Below, piece by piece: positions 19,777 to 27,253 of a stretch of DNA of 64,000 bases. A program made the translations under genes and the position numbers. This DNA comes from Streptococcus parasanguinis (GTDB taxonomy: Bacteria > Bacillota > Bacilli > Lactobacillales > Streptococcaceae). The stretch lies in assembly GCF_018499505.1 (NCBI RefSeq), contig NZ_JAHDAC010000001.1, positions 1-64,000 on the forward strand, given 5' to 3'. The first letter of the stretch is position 1, and every line of letters begins with the position of its first letter. The notes under the pieces were generated by a model. It was not told the origin of the DNA. It was given only the letters and a program-made list of their open reading frames with translations, and searched no databases.

Positions 19777-19986
19777 CTACAAAACAAAACACCATCGATT
19801 CATTTTTTTGATTTTAAACTTTGGTAGAAGCTCTAAAACCCTTGTATTTACTTGACTATTTGCCTGTGTCATTATTATGACACGAAACCCAGTTGCAAAG
19901 TCCCAAACATAAGAGTCTTTATCAACACGAGCTAATTTTACTAATAAAGTAGCTACGTAGGATGGAGTTAGAACAACATCATCCAT
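19777..19986 (-). pseudogene. Remnant of a type I restriction methylase (HsdM)
   Basis: 69 residues. Residues 3-33 ([20 protein letters not shown] then [10 protein letters not shown]) match the start of the N6-adenine methyltransferase domain of HsdM, where DxATGxG is AdoMet motif I. Homology stops at the motif: the following [10 protein letters not shown] sequence is unlike HsdM, and the NPPY catalytic motif is absent. I infer a decayed fragment left by deletion of a type I restriction system. Confidence 0.7.
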
Positions 19987-20095
19987 TGCTCAAATCACCA
20001 ACCATTGGTTCAACTGAGTGAATTTTTGTTTTTACCATTTATAATGACTCCTACTTTTTCTTAATTCTATACTATTATAACATGTAATTGTATAC

Positions 20096-20118
20096 AACCA
20101 GAGGGAAACCTCTGGTTT
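20096..20118 (-). terminator. Hairpin after the 404-aa gene
   Basis: Perfect 9-bp stem AACCAGAGG / CCTCTGGTT with 4-nt loop at the 3' end of the minus-strand gene; T-rich on the plus-strand side, so it is a weaker terminator for the minus strand. Confidence 0.45.
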
Positions 20119-21332
20119 TAATATTCAATATTGTTTGTTTCAATTTCAGAACCGAACTCCTCTTCAAGTTCAGGCTCGAACTCCTCTTCAAATTCAGGCT
20201 CGAACTCTTCTTCAAGTTCTTTAATTTGCTTTTGTGTTAGCAACTGATGAAGCCTTTCTTCTGAAAAATACGAAGTAGTAGACAATAAAGAGAACATACT
20301 ATTAAAGTACTTTTCTTCGATATCTCCAAAATAATCCTGTTGCGCTTCTATCAACTTATCAATATAAATTTCGCTTGCACTTAACAAAGCAGACATAACA
20401 TCAACATCGTTTTTTCCCGCCATCGTCAAGTGACGTCCATACTCTTCAGGACCTCTAACCATACCAATCTCCATTAATTTTGAATTAATTTTGAAGTCAT
20501 CAAGAATGATATCATATGCTCGCTTCCCAAGAGACTGGTACATTTCCATATTTAATATGGGCTCAAGTATATCTTTTAGTTTCTCTTGAAATGCTTTATT
20601 GAAATTTTGAAAATGGATATTATCTGACTTCCAAAGAAAATGCCCATTATTATCCTTTGATTCATACTTGTATTTCGTATTTAAGAATTTAATAAAACGG
20701 TCCATCATTTCATCTGATTCATTTTTCATACAAAACAAATAGACTGCTTCAGCAAATACATCAAGATTCGCGTTCTTATAATCAGGAGCGAACATTGATC
20801 CAAATTCCCGATCTTCATCAATCGCTTTATCTAATGCTATATACCTGGCTAATGGGACATAATCAATCAAGATAGAGTATGTCATAGAAGAATACACTGG
20901 ATGCTTGGATAGATCTAAAAAGAGATTTAAAACAAAATTGAATTTGTCGCTGTCAGTGTAGCTTTCATCAACTCCCCAAAAAATTTCTTGAAGACTAATA
21001 AATTCAAAGTTATTCTTTCTCATTTCCAATTCCTCATCTTTATTTGAGGAGTATGATTTAAAATTTGGCTTCAACTTTATATTTTCTAACAATGACTCAG
21101 CGACTCTGACTGTCATCTTTTTGTATAATTGGTGGGGATCAGATTCTCGAATAATTTTAATTGCACTTGGTTTATGTTCATATAAATGGCTATTCCTGAT
21201 TGGTTTTAAATCTGAGTAAAGACTGCTTCCAGAAGACCTTAGAGCAGAACGTTCTTTATTGATATCTTCAATTCGTTCATTAATTCGATCTTGAGCATTT
21301 TTTAAATAGTAATCTAATAAACTAGTAAACAT
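20118..21332 (-). CDS. Hypothetical cargo protein with Glu-rich repeat tail
   Basis: 404 residues, soluble, predominantly helical by composition, no recognised domain. Residues ~1-35 contain a basic helical segment (YYLKNAQDRINERIEDINKE) of coiled-coil character. The C terminus (~375-398) is a low-complexity acidic repeat of units like EEEFEPE, encoded by a ~30-bp tandem DNA repeat at about 20155-20220 on the plus strand. Single cargo gene on the minus strand, transcribed away from the mobilisation module, with a GAAAGG ribosome site. Anti-phage or regulatory function would be guesswork. Confidence 0.75.
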   Translation of the reverse strand: MFTSLLDYYLKNAQDRINERIEDINKERSALRSSGSSLYSDLKPIRNSHLYEHKPSAIKIIRESDPHQLYKKMTVRVAESLLENIKLKPNFKSYSSNKDEELEMRKNNFEFISLQEIFWGVDESYTDSDKFNFVLNLFLDLSKHPVYSSMTYSILIDYVPLARYIALDKAIDEDREFGSMFAPDYKNANLDVFAEAVYLFCMKNESDEMMDRFIKFLNTKYKYESKDNNGHFLWKSDNIHFQNFNKAFQEKLKDILEPILNMEMYQSLGKRAYDIILDDFKINSKLMEIGMVRGPEEYGRHLTMAGKNDVDVMSALLSASEIYIDKLIEAQQDYFGDIEEKYFNSMFSLLSTTSYFSEERLHQLLTQKQIKELEEEFEPEFEEEFEPELEEEFGSEIETNNIEY

Positions 21333-21425
21333 TATCGTTAACCTTTCTAAAAAACGGAAAATTTCAGTTTATATTTTACAAATAAATCCTGAAATTGTCA
21401 AAAAGATTCCCGTATAATTAAAGCA

Positions 21426-21445
21426 TAAGAAATCCGGATTTCTTA
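21426..21445. promoter_or_regulatory. 20-bp perfect palindrome before the IME operon
   Basis: TAAGAAATCC followed by its exact complement GGATTTCTTA, located just after a TATAAT (21413-21418 region) and 60 bp before the first plus-strand gene. Two further small hairpins (CTCG/CGAG, GTTCT/AGAAC) follow in the leader. It is a natural operator or attenuator candidate for the mobilisation operon. Confidence 0.6.
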
Positions 21446-21504
21446 AAGGCATCTCGGCTAAGCGAGTTCTTCTTAGAACAGAAAGATAAACGAGGTTAAC
21501 TTGT

Positions 21505-21822
21505 ATGAATACTAAGTTACAAAAAACGCTTCGAGACTTACGAGCAAATCGTTTAATCCATTTTGGAAACTCAGCGTATCAAAGAGCCACTAATGATTGG
21601 TTCTTTAGAACAGTTCCAACCGAGCTAAATGAGCTATGGTATGGACAAGATGGCTTGTCGTTCCTGACCTTATCGATAGCGTATGACTCGGATATTGATT
21701 TAATGTCTGAGAGTGAATTAATTGAACGCATTGACAAGGAACGTCAAATTAGAACTCGTTTGGAAAGTATCTTTTCAAACCTTGGAAAAATGAAAGCAGG
21801 TAAAACCAATGGCAAAAACTAA
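21505..21822 (+). CDS. Hypothetical IME protein
   Basis: 105 residues, unrecognised, with a mixed N terminus (LRDLRANRLIHFGNSAYQRATNDWFFR) and a charged helical C terminus. GAGG ribosome site 8 nt before the ATG. First gene of the plus-strand module; overlaps the next gene by 14 bp, so it belongs to the same translational unit as the mobilisation genes. Confidence 0.72.
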   Translation: MNTKLQKTLRDLRANRLIHFGNSAYQRATNDWFFRTVPTELNELWYGQDGLSFLTLSIAYDSDIDLMSESELIERIDKERQIRTRLESIFSNLGKMKAGKTNGKN

Positions 21823-22150
21823 TTGGAATCGGACCCTAGCGGAAGTTCTCATGCATGAGACACAACCAAAAGTAATGACTAGCGAAAAAACTGGAAATGA
21901 ATATACAGCTGATGTTATTCCTACTTTAAAAGTAGTCTCAATTGGCTCAATTGAGGAAGTTGATGGCAAATACAAGTATTCTGTCGTAGACACCACCCAC
22001 GACCTTGAATTTTCCATTAAAGCTCCTAACAAAGTCGAAGTTAAGTTCGGTACCATTCTTCAATTCAACATTGTACGTGGTGGTGCAACTTCAAATGGTA
22101 TCGGTTGGTATGCTGCTGACTCTGTAGCAGTGGTTCAGCGTAATGCGTAG
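21809..22150 (+). CDS. Small beta-rich IME protein (possibly OB-fold)
   Basis: 113 residues with alternating beta-strand-like segments (TLKVVSIGSIEEVDGKYKYSV, VEVKFGTILQFNIVRGG). The size, position and pattern resemble small DUF961-type proteins found upstream of tcpA in Tn916-like elements, some of which have a predicted OB-like fold; the similarity is too weak to name a family by eye. Overlaps both neighbours. Confidence 0.7.
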   Translation: MAKTNWNRTLAEVLMHETQPKVMTSEKTGNEYTADVIPTLKVVSIGSIEEVDGKYKYSVVDTTHDLEFSIKAPNKVEVKFGTILQFNIVRGGATSNGIGWYAADSVAVVQRNA

Positions 22151-22487
22151 ATGCAAGTATCGAAGGATCAAGAGGACTCCAAATTGTGTACCTCAAGGCT
22201 ATCAAATCTCATTGATAGCCTTCGGGGTTACAAGTGGGTTGAGTGTATTAATTCTCTTCATAAATCAAACAATAACGGTACTGTCAACATATCTGGTAAA
22301 ACCATTGATATACAGTATCGCCGTAACGATCATCACATTCTCTATACTATTGTATACTTGGTCCCAACGTGAAGAAGTTTCCTCTATCGAGATACCGCCT
22401 ATGTCAACCAAAGCGCGAAAATTAGCACAGCAATTAACACGTTTAATCAACGACAAACAAATCGCAGATGTTCTCAAAGTTATCTAA
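22143..22487 (+). CDS. Two-TM protein, probable membrane part of coupling apparatus
   Basis: 114 residues: a basic N terminus (RRCKYRRIKR), two hydrophobic segments (~24-45 and ~55-78) and a cytoplasmic tail (~80-114). Starts inside the preceding stop (ATGCGTAG overlap) and overlaps the TcpA-like gene by 20 bp. TcpA/Orf21 coupling proteins of Tn916-type elements have two N-terminal membrane helices before the ATPase domain; here those helices appear to be on a separate polypeptide. Confidence 0.75.
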   Translation: MRRCKYRRIKRTPNCVPQGYQISLIAFGVTSGLSVLILFINQTITVLSTYLVKPLIYSIAVTIITFSILLYTWSQREEVSSIEIPPMSTKARKLAQQLTRLINDKQIADVLKVI

Positions 22488-23496
22488 TACTACACGCTAC
22501 GGGCAGGAAATGCCAGAAATACGTGTCTGGGTAGACGACGACCTACTGAATGGTTATATCGCCATCGAGAACTTAGCAAATTGGGAACGTGCTAACCGTG
22601 AAAAATTTCAACAAAGAGTGTCTGGAATCTTATCTGGTAAGTATCAACGATTTGCTGTAACCAATTCTGAACTAACTTCTGGCGATAGCTACATCATTTT
22701 TTTCATCGAAGATACACATACTTCACAACGTTTGTTTGTAAAAGACAGCACAGATTCGTTACAGCCATTTGTTAACGATGATAGCCATGCGATACAACTT
22801 TCAAAAGACCTAATATGGCATTCGGATATTGTACCTCATTTGAGCATCATTGCTCGCACTCGAGCAGGGAAATCCGTGCTTGCTGGTCGTTATATGGCTC
22901 GTTTAATGTTGTTACAAGGTTGGGTTGTTGAATATAATTCCGCTAAGTATGATAGATACGTTAAGGAGTTTGATGGTCAATCAGACCCTGTTAAAATTGT
23001 AGAGCGTGCTGAGTTTTGGTGTTCTGTGATGGACGAACGGCTTGCTGAAATCAACGAAGCTAACAAAGAAAAGTACCTCGAAATGGAAAATATGCCAGAT
23101 ATTGGACTTTTCATAGACGAGCTAGGAAACCTAAACGCTTCTCTCGAATCTTTAGATAAAGTGGATAAAAATCTAAAACTCACGTCACGCTGGACTACTG
23201 CTATCAACCGTCTTTCCGCTACTGGCGGGTCTGCTGGGATTCATATTATCGCTATATCTCAATATGCTACTAAAGAGGGATTCTTACCTAGCTTAGCTCG
23301 TGTAAACTGTTCCGATGCAGTAATTATGTTGGGTGGTGCTGCCGATTCTGCGGATGAACGCAAGTATCTGATGAGCGGGTTTGCGGACATGCCTAAACGT
23401 AGCTATGGGAAAGGACAAGGAGTCGCTCGTATCCTTGGTTCTGGAAAAAAGTGGGAGGTCCCCCACTTTTATGAAACTCCTTGGTTTGAGGATTAG
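22468..23496 (+). CDS. TcpA-like FtsK/SpoIIIE-family ATPase, soluble form
   Basis: 342 residues. Walker A-like ARTRAGKSVLAG near residue 130 and Walker B IGLFIDELGNL near residue 213, followed by a sensor-like AISQYATKEGF near residue 262. The FtsK/TcpA fold pumps DNA; in mobile elements TcpA proteins couple the relaxosome to the conjugation pore. This protein lacks membrane helices, and the preceding gene supplies two. Upstream of the candidate origin and the Rep/relaxase gene. The start at 22468 lies within the previous gene; ATG 22507 with GGAAATG is an alternative. Confidence 0.85.
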   Translation: MFSKLSNTTRYGQEMPEIRVWVDDDLLNGYIAIENLANWERANREKFQQRVSGILSGKYQRFAVTNSELTSGDSYIIFFIEDTHTSQRLFVKDSTDSLQPFVNDDSHAIQLSKDLIWHSDIVPHLSIIARTRAGKSVLAGRYMARLMLLQGWVVEYNSAKYDRYVKEFDGQSDPVKIVERAEFWCSVMDERLAEINEANKEKYLEMENMPDIGLFIDELGNLNASLESLDKVDKNLKLTSRWTTAINRLSATGGSAGIHIIAISQYATKEGFLPSLARVNCSDAVIMLGGAADSADERKYLMSGFADMPKRSYGKGQGVARILGSGKKWEVPHFYETPWFED

Positions 23497-23568
23497 ATAA
23501 CGGATTCATGACGAAGCCGATGAGACACATGATCGGTCATCTTGAAAAGATGAAACAAAACTAATTCT

Positions 23569-23692
23569 AACTATTCCAACGCCTGCACGGCACTGGGCTT
23601 GTCAAGTGCCGTGCATATCAAAAAAACAGATAGAACAAGGCTTTGAGCATTCTTGATAAAATTCAAACCCTTGTTCTATCAAGGGAATAGTT
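23569..23692. other. Nested palindrome, candidate oriT / replication origin
   Basis: An outer 9-bp inverted repeat (AACTATTCC 23569-23577, GGAATAGTT 23684-23692) encloses two hairpins: TGCACGGCACT / AGTGCCGTGCA (23584-23615, 11 bp perfect) and GATAGAACAAGG / CCTTGTTCTATC (23629-23680, 12 bp perfect with a 28-nt loop). It lies in the 232-bp gap between tcpA and rep, where HUH initiators usually nick. No reading frame covers it. Confidence 0.65.
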
Positions 23693-23728
23693 AAAAGAAT
23701 AATTACATTAAACGAGGTAACTATAACT

Positions 23729-25102
23729 ATGGGGAAGAAAGAAGCAAATCTTACCGCAATTATGTTGGTACAACAATTAGAAGAAAAATACTGGCTATCA
23801 CCTGACTATAAAGGGCCCGTCCAACAGGCTAAGAATGGCGATTGTCGTCCATTGCTTGAAATGATTATCAAGAAGCTCAAATCTAGCGATATTATCGTTA
23901 AAGAAGCTTATATCATTAAACATGATAAAGACAAGATTTCGACTTGGGATTCCAACCTGATGACAAATACAGTCGAAGATAAAGCAGTTCACGTACATGC
24001 TTTGTTGAAATTCGAAAAAGGTGCTTCCTTGAATAAAATTGCATTAGCTGTTGAAGTTGAACCACAGTACCTAGAAAAACTCAAGTCTGGCAGATATGGT
24101 TACGACAATTGTTTAGCATACTTGACACACGCAAAAGACGAAACAAAATATCAATACCGGCCAGAAGAGGTGGTGACAGTTTTAGGAGAGGATTATTCCA
24201 GCATCTATCACCGAAATATGCACACATGGCTTAAAGGGCGAGCGACAAAAAAAGCTAAAGAAACAAACCTTAGTATTGACTGGTTATGCGAGCAAATTCT
24301 GGAAGGCAGAATCACAAAAAATAATATCATGCTAACAGATGAGTATTATGCTATCTACGGCCAACATAAACGCAAAATAAACGAAGCCTTAGAAACTGCT
24401 GGGGAGCGTAGAAGTTACCGTACAATAGCAGACCTTGAAGCAGGAAAATTTCAGAAGACAGTTATTTTTATACAAGCCAAAAGTGGCGTAGGAAAGACTA
24501 AGTTCAGCAAAGAATTGATAAATGCTATTCAAGCAAATGCAGTTAAGAATGGATTAAATTGGGAAGCATGTCTGACAGCTTCTACTAATGCATTTGATGA
24601 GTACAATGGTGAAGAAATCTTATTTTTAGATGACATCAAAGGAGATAGCTTCACTGTTTCAGACTGGTTAAAATTACTAGATCCTTACATGATCAGTCCA
24701 ATATCGGCTCGTTATCACAATAAACTAGGCACGCCAAGAATTATTTTAATAACGAATACTAAGACACCAGTTGAATTATTTTTCTTTGCTAAGGGGAACT
24801 ATGAGGAAGACTTAGGTCAATTTATACGAAGGATTGACCTGTTAGTACATATACACAATGACATTTTTCATGTTTGTCCTCACGAAAAAACAGCAGAGGA
24901 AAGCACAATAGAAGCCTTCGGAACTAACATTCGGGTCCACCATTCTTACACTTTTCAAAAGTCTCCTGCTATTCAGCGAGATGAGGCGTTAGAAGAAATT
25001 CTAGAAACAGTGACGACAAATATGAATTGGAACAAAGCAAAAAAGGTTATCAACGCTAGCGACCAAACCAACAATGATAACCCAAACACTCAACAAAAAT
25101 AG
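23729..25102 (+). CDS. HUH endonuclease - SF3-type helicase Rep protein (probable initiator/relaxase)
   Basis: 457 residues. N-terminal rolling-circle endonuclease domain with the HUH metal motif AVHVHALLKF near residue 88 and the catalytic-tyrosine region YDNCLAYLTH near residue 130. A C-terminal helicase has Walker A KSGVGKTKFSKEL near residue 252 and Walker B ILFLDDIKGD near residue 296. This Rep_2 plus RNA-helicase arrangement is found in small Gram-positive plasmids related to CRESS viruses, and surveys of streptococcal IMEs proposed such proteins as non-canonical relaxases. Position after tcpA and a palindromic origin-like region supports that role. GAGGTAAC ribosome site. Confidence 0.85.
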   Translation: MGKKEANLTAIMLVQQLEEKYWLSPDYKGPVQQAKNGDCRPLLEMIIKKLKSSDIIVKEAYIIKHDKDKISTWDSNLMTNTVEDKAVHVHALLKFEKGASLNKIALAVEVEPQYLEKLKSGRYGYDNCLAYLTHAKDETKYQYRPEEVVTVLGEDYSSIYHRNMHTWLKGRATKKAKETNLSIDWLCEQILEGRITKNNIMLTDEYYAIYGQHKRKINEALETAGERRSYRTIADLEAGKFQKTVIFIQAKSGVGKTKFSKELINAIQANAVKNGLNWEACLTASTNAFDEYNGEEILFLDDIKGDSFTVSDWLKLLDPYMISPISARYHNKLGTPRIILITNTKTPVELFFFAKGNYEEDLGQFIRRIDLLVHIHNDIFHVCPHEKTAEESTIEAFGTNIRVHHSYTFQKSPAIQRDEALEEILETVTTNMNWNKAKKVINASDQTNNDNPNTQQK

Positions 25103-25159
25103 CGACAGCTACTTCTGTTGTTGCTATTATATCATAATTTCAATTTGAGGAAATATAAT

Positions 25160-25462
25160 ATGCAATCTAAAAAAAAACCAATGACACATTTCAAATTAAC
25201 TACATACCCACTTGTCGATAAAAATGACATTATGATCCTAACAGGGTACTCTGAAACTCAATCTAAACTACTAATCAGACAAGCTAAATTGCTTCTAGTC
25301 GAAAAAGGGTTTAATTGGTACAAGAACAAACGTGTTGGACGAGTTCCAGTGCAAATAATCGAAGATATACTAGGGTTTCAGATAATTTCTAAAAATGTTA
25401 TAATTGAAAACGTACATGATGATACTGCTATTGAGGAGGACATCCACGATGGTAGTCACTAG
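25160..25462 (+). CDS. xis: Excisionase-like small protein
   Basis: About 100 residues from ATG 25160 (MQSKKKPMTHFK), chosen for the GAGGAAA upstream; a TTG/ATG at 25118 without ribosome site would add 14 residues. The MILTGYSETQSKLLIRQAKLLL segment is compatible with a winged-helix/MerR-type excisionase helix, followed by VGRVPVQIIEDILGF. Overlaps the integrase start by 14 bp, the usual xis-int arrangement. Confidence 0.78.
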   Translation: MQSKKKPMTHFKLTTYPLVDKNDIMILTGYSETQSKLLIRQAKLLLVEKGFNWYKNKRVGRVPVQIIEDILGFQIISKNVIIENVHDDTAIEEDIHDGSH

Positions 25463-26600
25463 ACAAAAAAATAAAAAATGGGGGGTTGATATTAGTGACG
25501 GATATGATGCGGTAACAGGTAAACAAAAGCGTCACAGAAAAACAGACTTTAAATCTCGAAAAGAAGCTGAGCAGTATGAAGCCGATTTTAGGATTAATAA
25601 ACTACATCAGATTGGCTATAAGCAAAAGATTAGCATTGACTATCTTTACTCACTTGTCCAGGAAGAAGATACACTTCGTGGCAATAAACGTAGTACGATA
25701 GATAGCCAGGAATCTTATTATCGTGTTTATATGTCTCGGTACTTTAAAAATGCAGACATGCGTGTTGTTTCAGTCACAGATATCAAAGAATATAGAAACT
25801 GGCTTAAAAATCAACGTAGTGTCAAAGGTGGTTTGTTGAGTAATTCTCATGTTAACCAGCAGATGATTTTTGTCCATAAGATGTTTGAGGTTGCAGTCCA
25901 GCATCAAATTCGACATGACAATCCTTGCAATGGCTTACGGCGATTACCTCAACAACAAAAAGAAATGGATTATTATACTCCTGAGCAATTCAAGAAATTT
26001 GATTCTCTCTTTAATGAAGATGAATATCCATTTCAACTGTTGTATCGTGTATTGATGTATACAGGATTACGCATTGGAGAAGCCTTAGCTTTAACTTGGG
26101 AACATATCAATCTTGATGAGATGTATATCGATGTTAAATACTCTGCCTATTATCGAAATGGACAAGTTCATATTGGAACAGTAAAAACAACTCAGTCGAA
26201 CCGTAGAATATACATTCATAAAAGTTTTAATGAGGAATTGAAAAAGTGGAAAGAAAGACAATTTGATTTACTCAAGCCGTTTACTGATAATTCTAAAAGT
26301 CTTCAAATTTATCAAGCTACTCCAGAAATTCTAACAAGTCCAAACGTCTCGAACTTCAGAGTTATTCTCAAAAAGAGAATGCCTAAAGATTTGAAACTAA
26401 TTCGCAATCATGATTTTAGACATTCTCATGCTGCATTTCTAGTCTCACAAGGTCTCCGAAATGGTGAGGGGAGAGATTATATATTCTTCACATTGATGAA
26501 ACGTTTAGGACATTCATCAATCAATACGACAATAAATGTATACTCACATTTATTTCCAATTCAGCAACAAGAAGTTGCTTCTGCCTTTGATAATTTCTAA
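25449..26600 (+). CDS. int: Tyrosine recombinase integrase
   Basis: 383 residues from ATG 25449 (MVVTRQKNKKWGVDIS), with GGAGG 8 nt upstream; the longer frame from 25404 lacks support. An N-terminal AP2-like arm-binding domain (residues ~1-55), a SAM-like core-binding domain (~60-160) and the catalytic domain with Arg in TGLRIGEALAL (~205), HDFRH (~320), LGHSSINTTINVYSHL (His and Tyr, ~350-366). Its gene ends 77 bp from attR. Tn916/phage-type family; it presumably recombines the ebfC start-site sequence. Confidence 0.93.
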   Translation: MVVTRQKNKKWGVDISDGYDAVTGKQKRHRKTDFKSRKEAEQYEADFRINKLHQIGYKQKISIDYLYSLVQEEDTLRGNKRSTIDSQESYYRVYMSRYFKNADMRVVSVTDIKEYRNWLKNQRSVKGGLLSNSHVNQQMIFVHKMFEVAVQHQIRHDNPCNGLRRLPQQQKEMDYYTPEQFKKFDSLFNEDEYPFQLLYRVLMYTGLRIGEALALTWEHINLDEMYIDVKYSAYYRNGQVHIGTVKTTQSNRRIYIHKSFNEELKKWKERQFDLLKPFTDNSKSLQIYQATPEILTSPNVSNFRVILKKRMPKDLKLIRNHDFRHSHAAFLVSQGLRNGEGRDYIFFTLMKRLGHSSINTTINVYSHLFPIQQQEVASAFDNF

Positions 26601-26676
26601 CAATAAGGCAAAATAAGGAAACGAAATTTTAAATACAGGGTCTAAACCCTTGATACGAAAGGAATCTAGAAAACAT

Positions 26677-26695
26677 TATGATGAATATGCAAAAT
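26677..26695 (+). other. attR core at the ebfC start
   Basis: TATGATGAATATGCAAAAT is identical to 14253-14271. It includes the ATG of ebfC and codes for its first residues, so integration keeps the reading frame intact but replaces the upstream region. Confidence 0.82.
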
Positions 26696-26977
26696 ATGAT
26701 GAAGCAAGCTCAAAAATTGCAAAAGCAAATGGAGCAAAGTCAAGCGGAATTAGCCGCAACTCAATTTGTAGGGAAATCTGCTCAGGATTTGGTTGTTGCA
26801 ACTCTTACAGGTGATAAGAAGGTTGTTTCCATCGATTTTAATGCCGCAGTGGTCGACCCAGAAGATACAGAAACTCTTTCTGATATGACGGTGCAAGCCA
26901 TCAATGCTGCGATTGAAGAAATTGATGCAGCAACTAAGAAAAAACTCGGTGCTTTCGCAGGGAAATTACCATTTTAA
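26678..26977 (+). CDS. ebfC: YbaB/EbfC nucleoid-associated protein
   Basis: 99-residue DNA-binding nucleoid protein of the YbaB/EbfC family that forms dimers. Opening [20 protein letters not shown] (Gln/Met-rich helix) and the C-terminal [23 protein letters not shown] are typical. The coding sequence is complete, but its original promoter now lies at 14180-14271, 12.4 kb away. The new upstream region has AAGGA 14 nt before the ATG and no clear -10/-35, so expression may depend on the integrated element. Confidence 0.95.
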   Translation: MMNMQNMMKQAQKLQKQMEQSQAELAATQFVGKSAQDLVVATLTGDKKVVSIDFNAAVVDPEDTETLSDMTVQAINAAIEEIDAATKKKLGAFAGKLPF

Positions 26978-27000
26978 GCTAAGGAAGTTTTCATTAACTC

Positions 27001-27028
27001 AAAAAAGGCTCAGTTTTGAGCCTTTTTT
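27001..27028 (+). terminator. ebfC terminator
   Basis: GGCTCA(GTTT)TGAGCC stem (27007-27022) flanked by AAAAAA and TTTTTT, perfect complement across 12 bp. The same 16-bp hairpin core recurs at 27260-27275. Confidence 0.88.
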
Positions 27029-27052
27029 AGATTGAAGAAAAAGTCTTCTAAA

Positions 27053-27212
27053 AAACTTTCCTTAGGTGAGTACGGAGGTTAGGTGAAATTATCCAGTGGA
27101 TGATTTCAGCAATCCAGGAAGTTCCATGACTTAGTTTTGGACCTAAGGTTCCAAAACTCCCGAGTGCTAGAAACAATTTTGTTTCTAGCACTTTTCTCAC
27201 GGCGGAAAGTTT
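27053..27212 (+). ncRNA. Putative structured RNA, family copy 1
   Basis: 160 nt closed by AACTTTCC (27054-27061) / GGAAAGTT (27204-27211) and GTGAG (27066-27070) / CTCAC (27196-27200). Internal hairpins: TGAAATTATCC / GGATGATTTCA (27084-27108), AGTTTTGGA / TCCAAAACT (27133-27158), GTGCTAGAAAC / GTTTCTAGCAC (27164-27191). The middle hairpin loop carries CCTAAGG, complementary to CCTTAGG in the 5' arm (27060-27066), a possible pseudoknot. Homologous to 38666-38801 and 57406-57705. Strand is assigned from the terminator that follows. No protein is encoded. Confidence 0.65.
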
Positions 27213-27253
27213 TAGTATTTTTTCTTGGTTCATTTCAAAATTAGAACTCATTT

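Larger units (their letters stand above)
18942..26695. mobile_element. Right integrated element (IME-like) at ebfC
   Basis: Bounded by the att-like sequence at 18942 and the core at 26677-26695. Contains, in order, cargo on the minus strand (GrpB, hsdM remnant, 404-aa unknown) and a plus-strand module: two small proteins, a two-TM protein, a TcpA-like ATPase, a candidate origin, an HUH-helicase Rep, Xis and tyrosine integrase. No type IV secretion genes are present, so it is best read as an integrative mobilizable element rather than an ICE. Confidence 0.8.

Noticed and set aside
20155-20220. CRISPR array
   Set aside because: The short tandem repeats lie within a coding frame and encode an acidic tail; there are no spacers and no cas genes in the window.
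14453-26695. A prophage or phage-inducible island
   Set aside because: No capsid, terminase, lysis or packaging genes; TcpA, HUH Rep and origin-like palindromes point to a mobilizable element.
27053-27251. Reading the RNA family as a protein gene (67-codon minus-strand frame 27048-27251)
   Set aside because: The frame is not conserved in the other two copies, whereas base pairing is.
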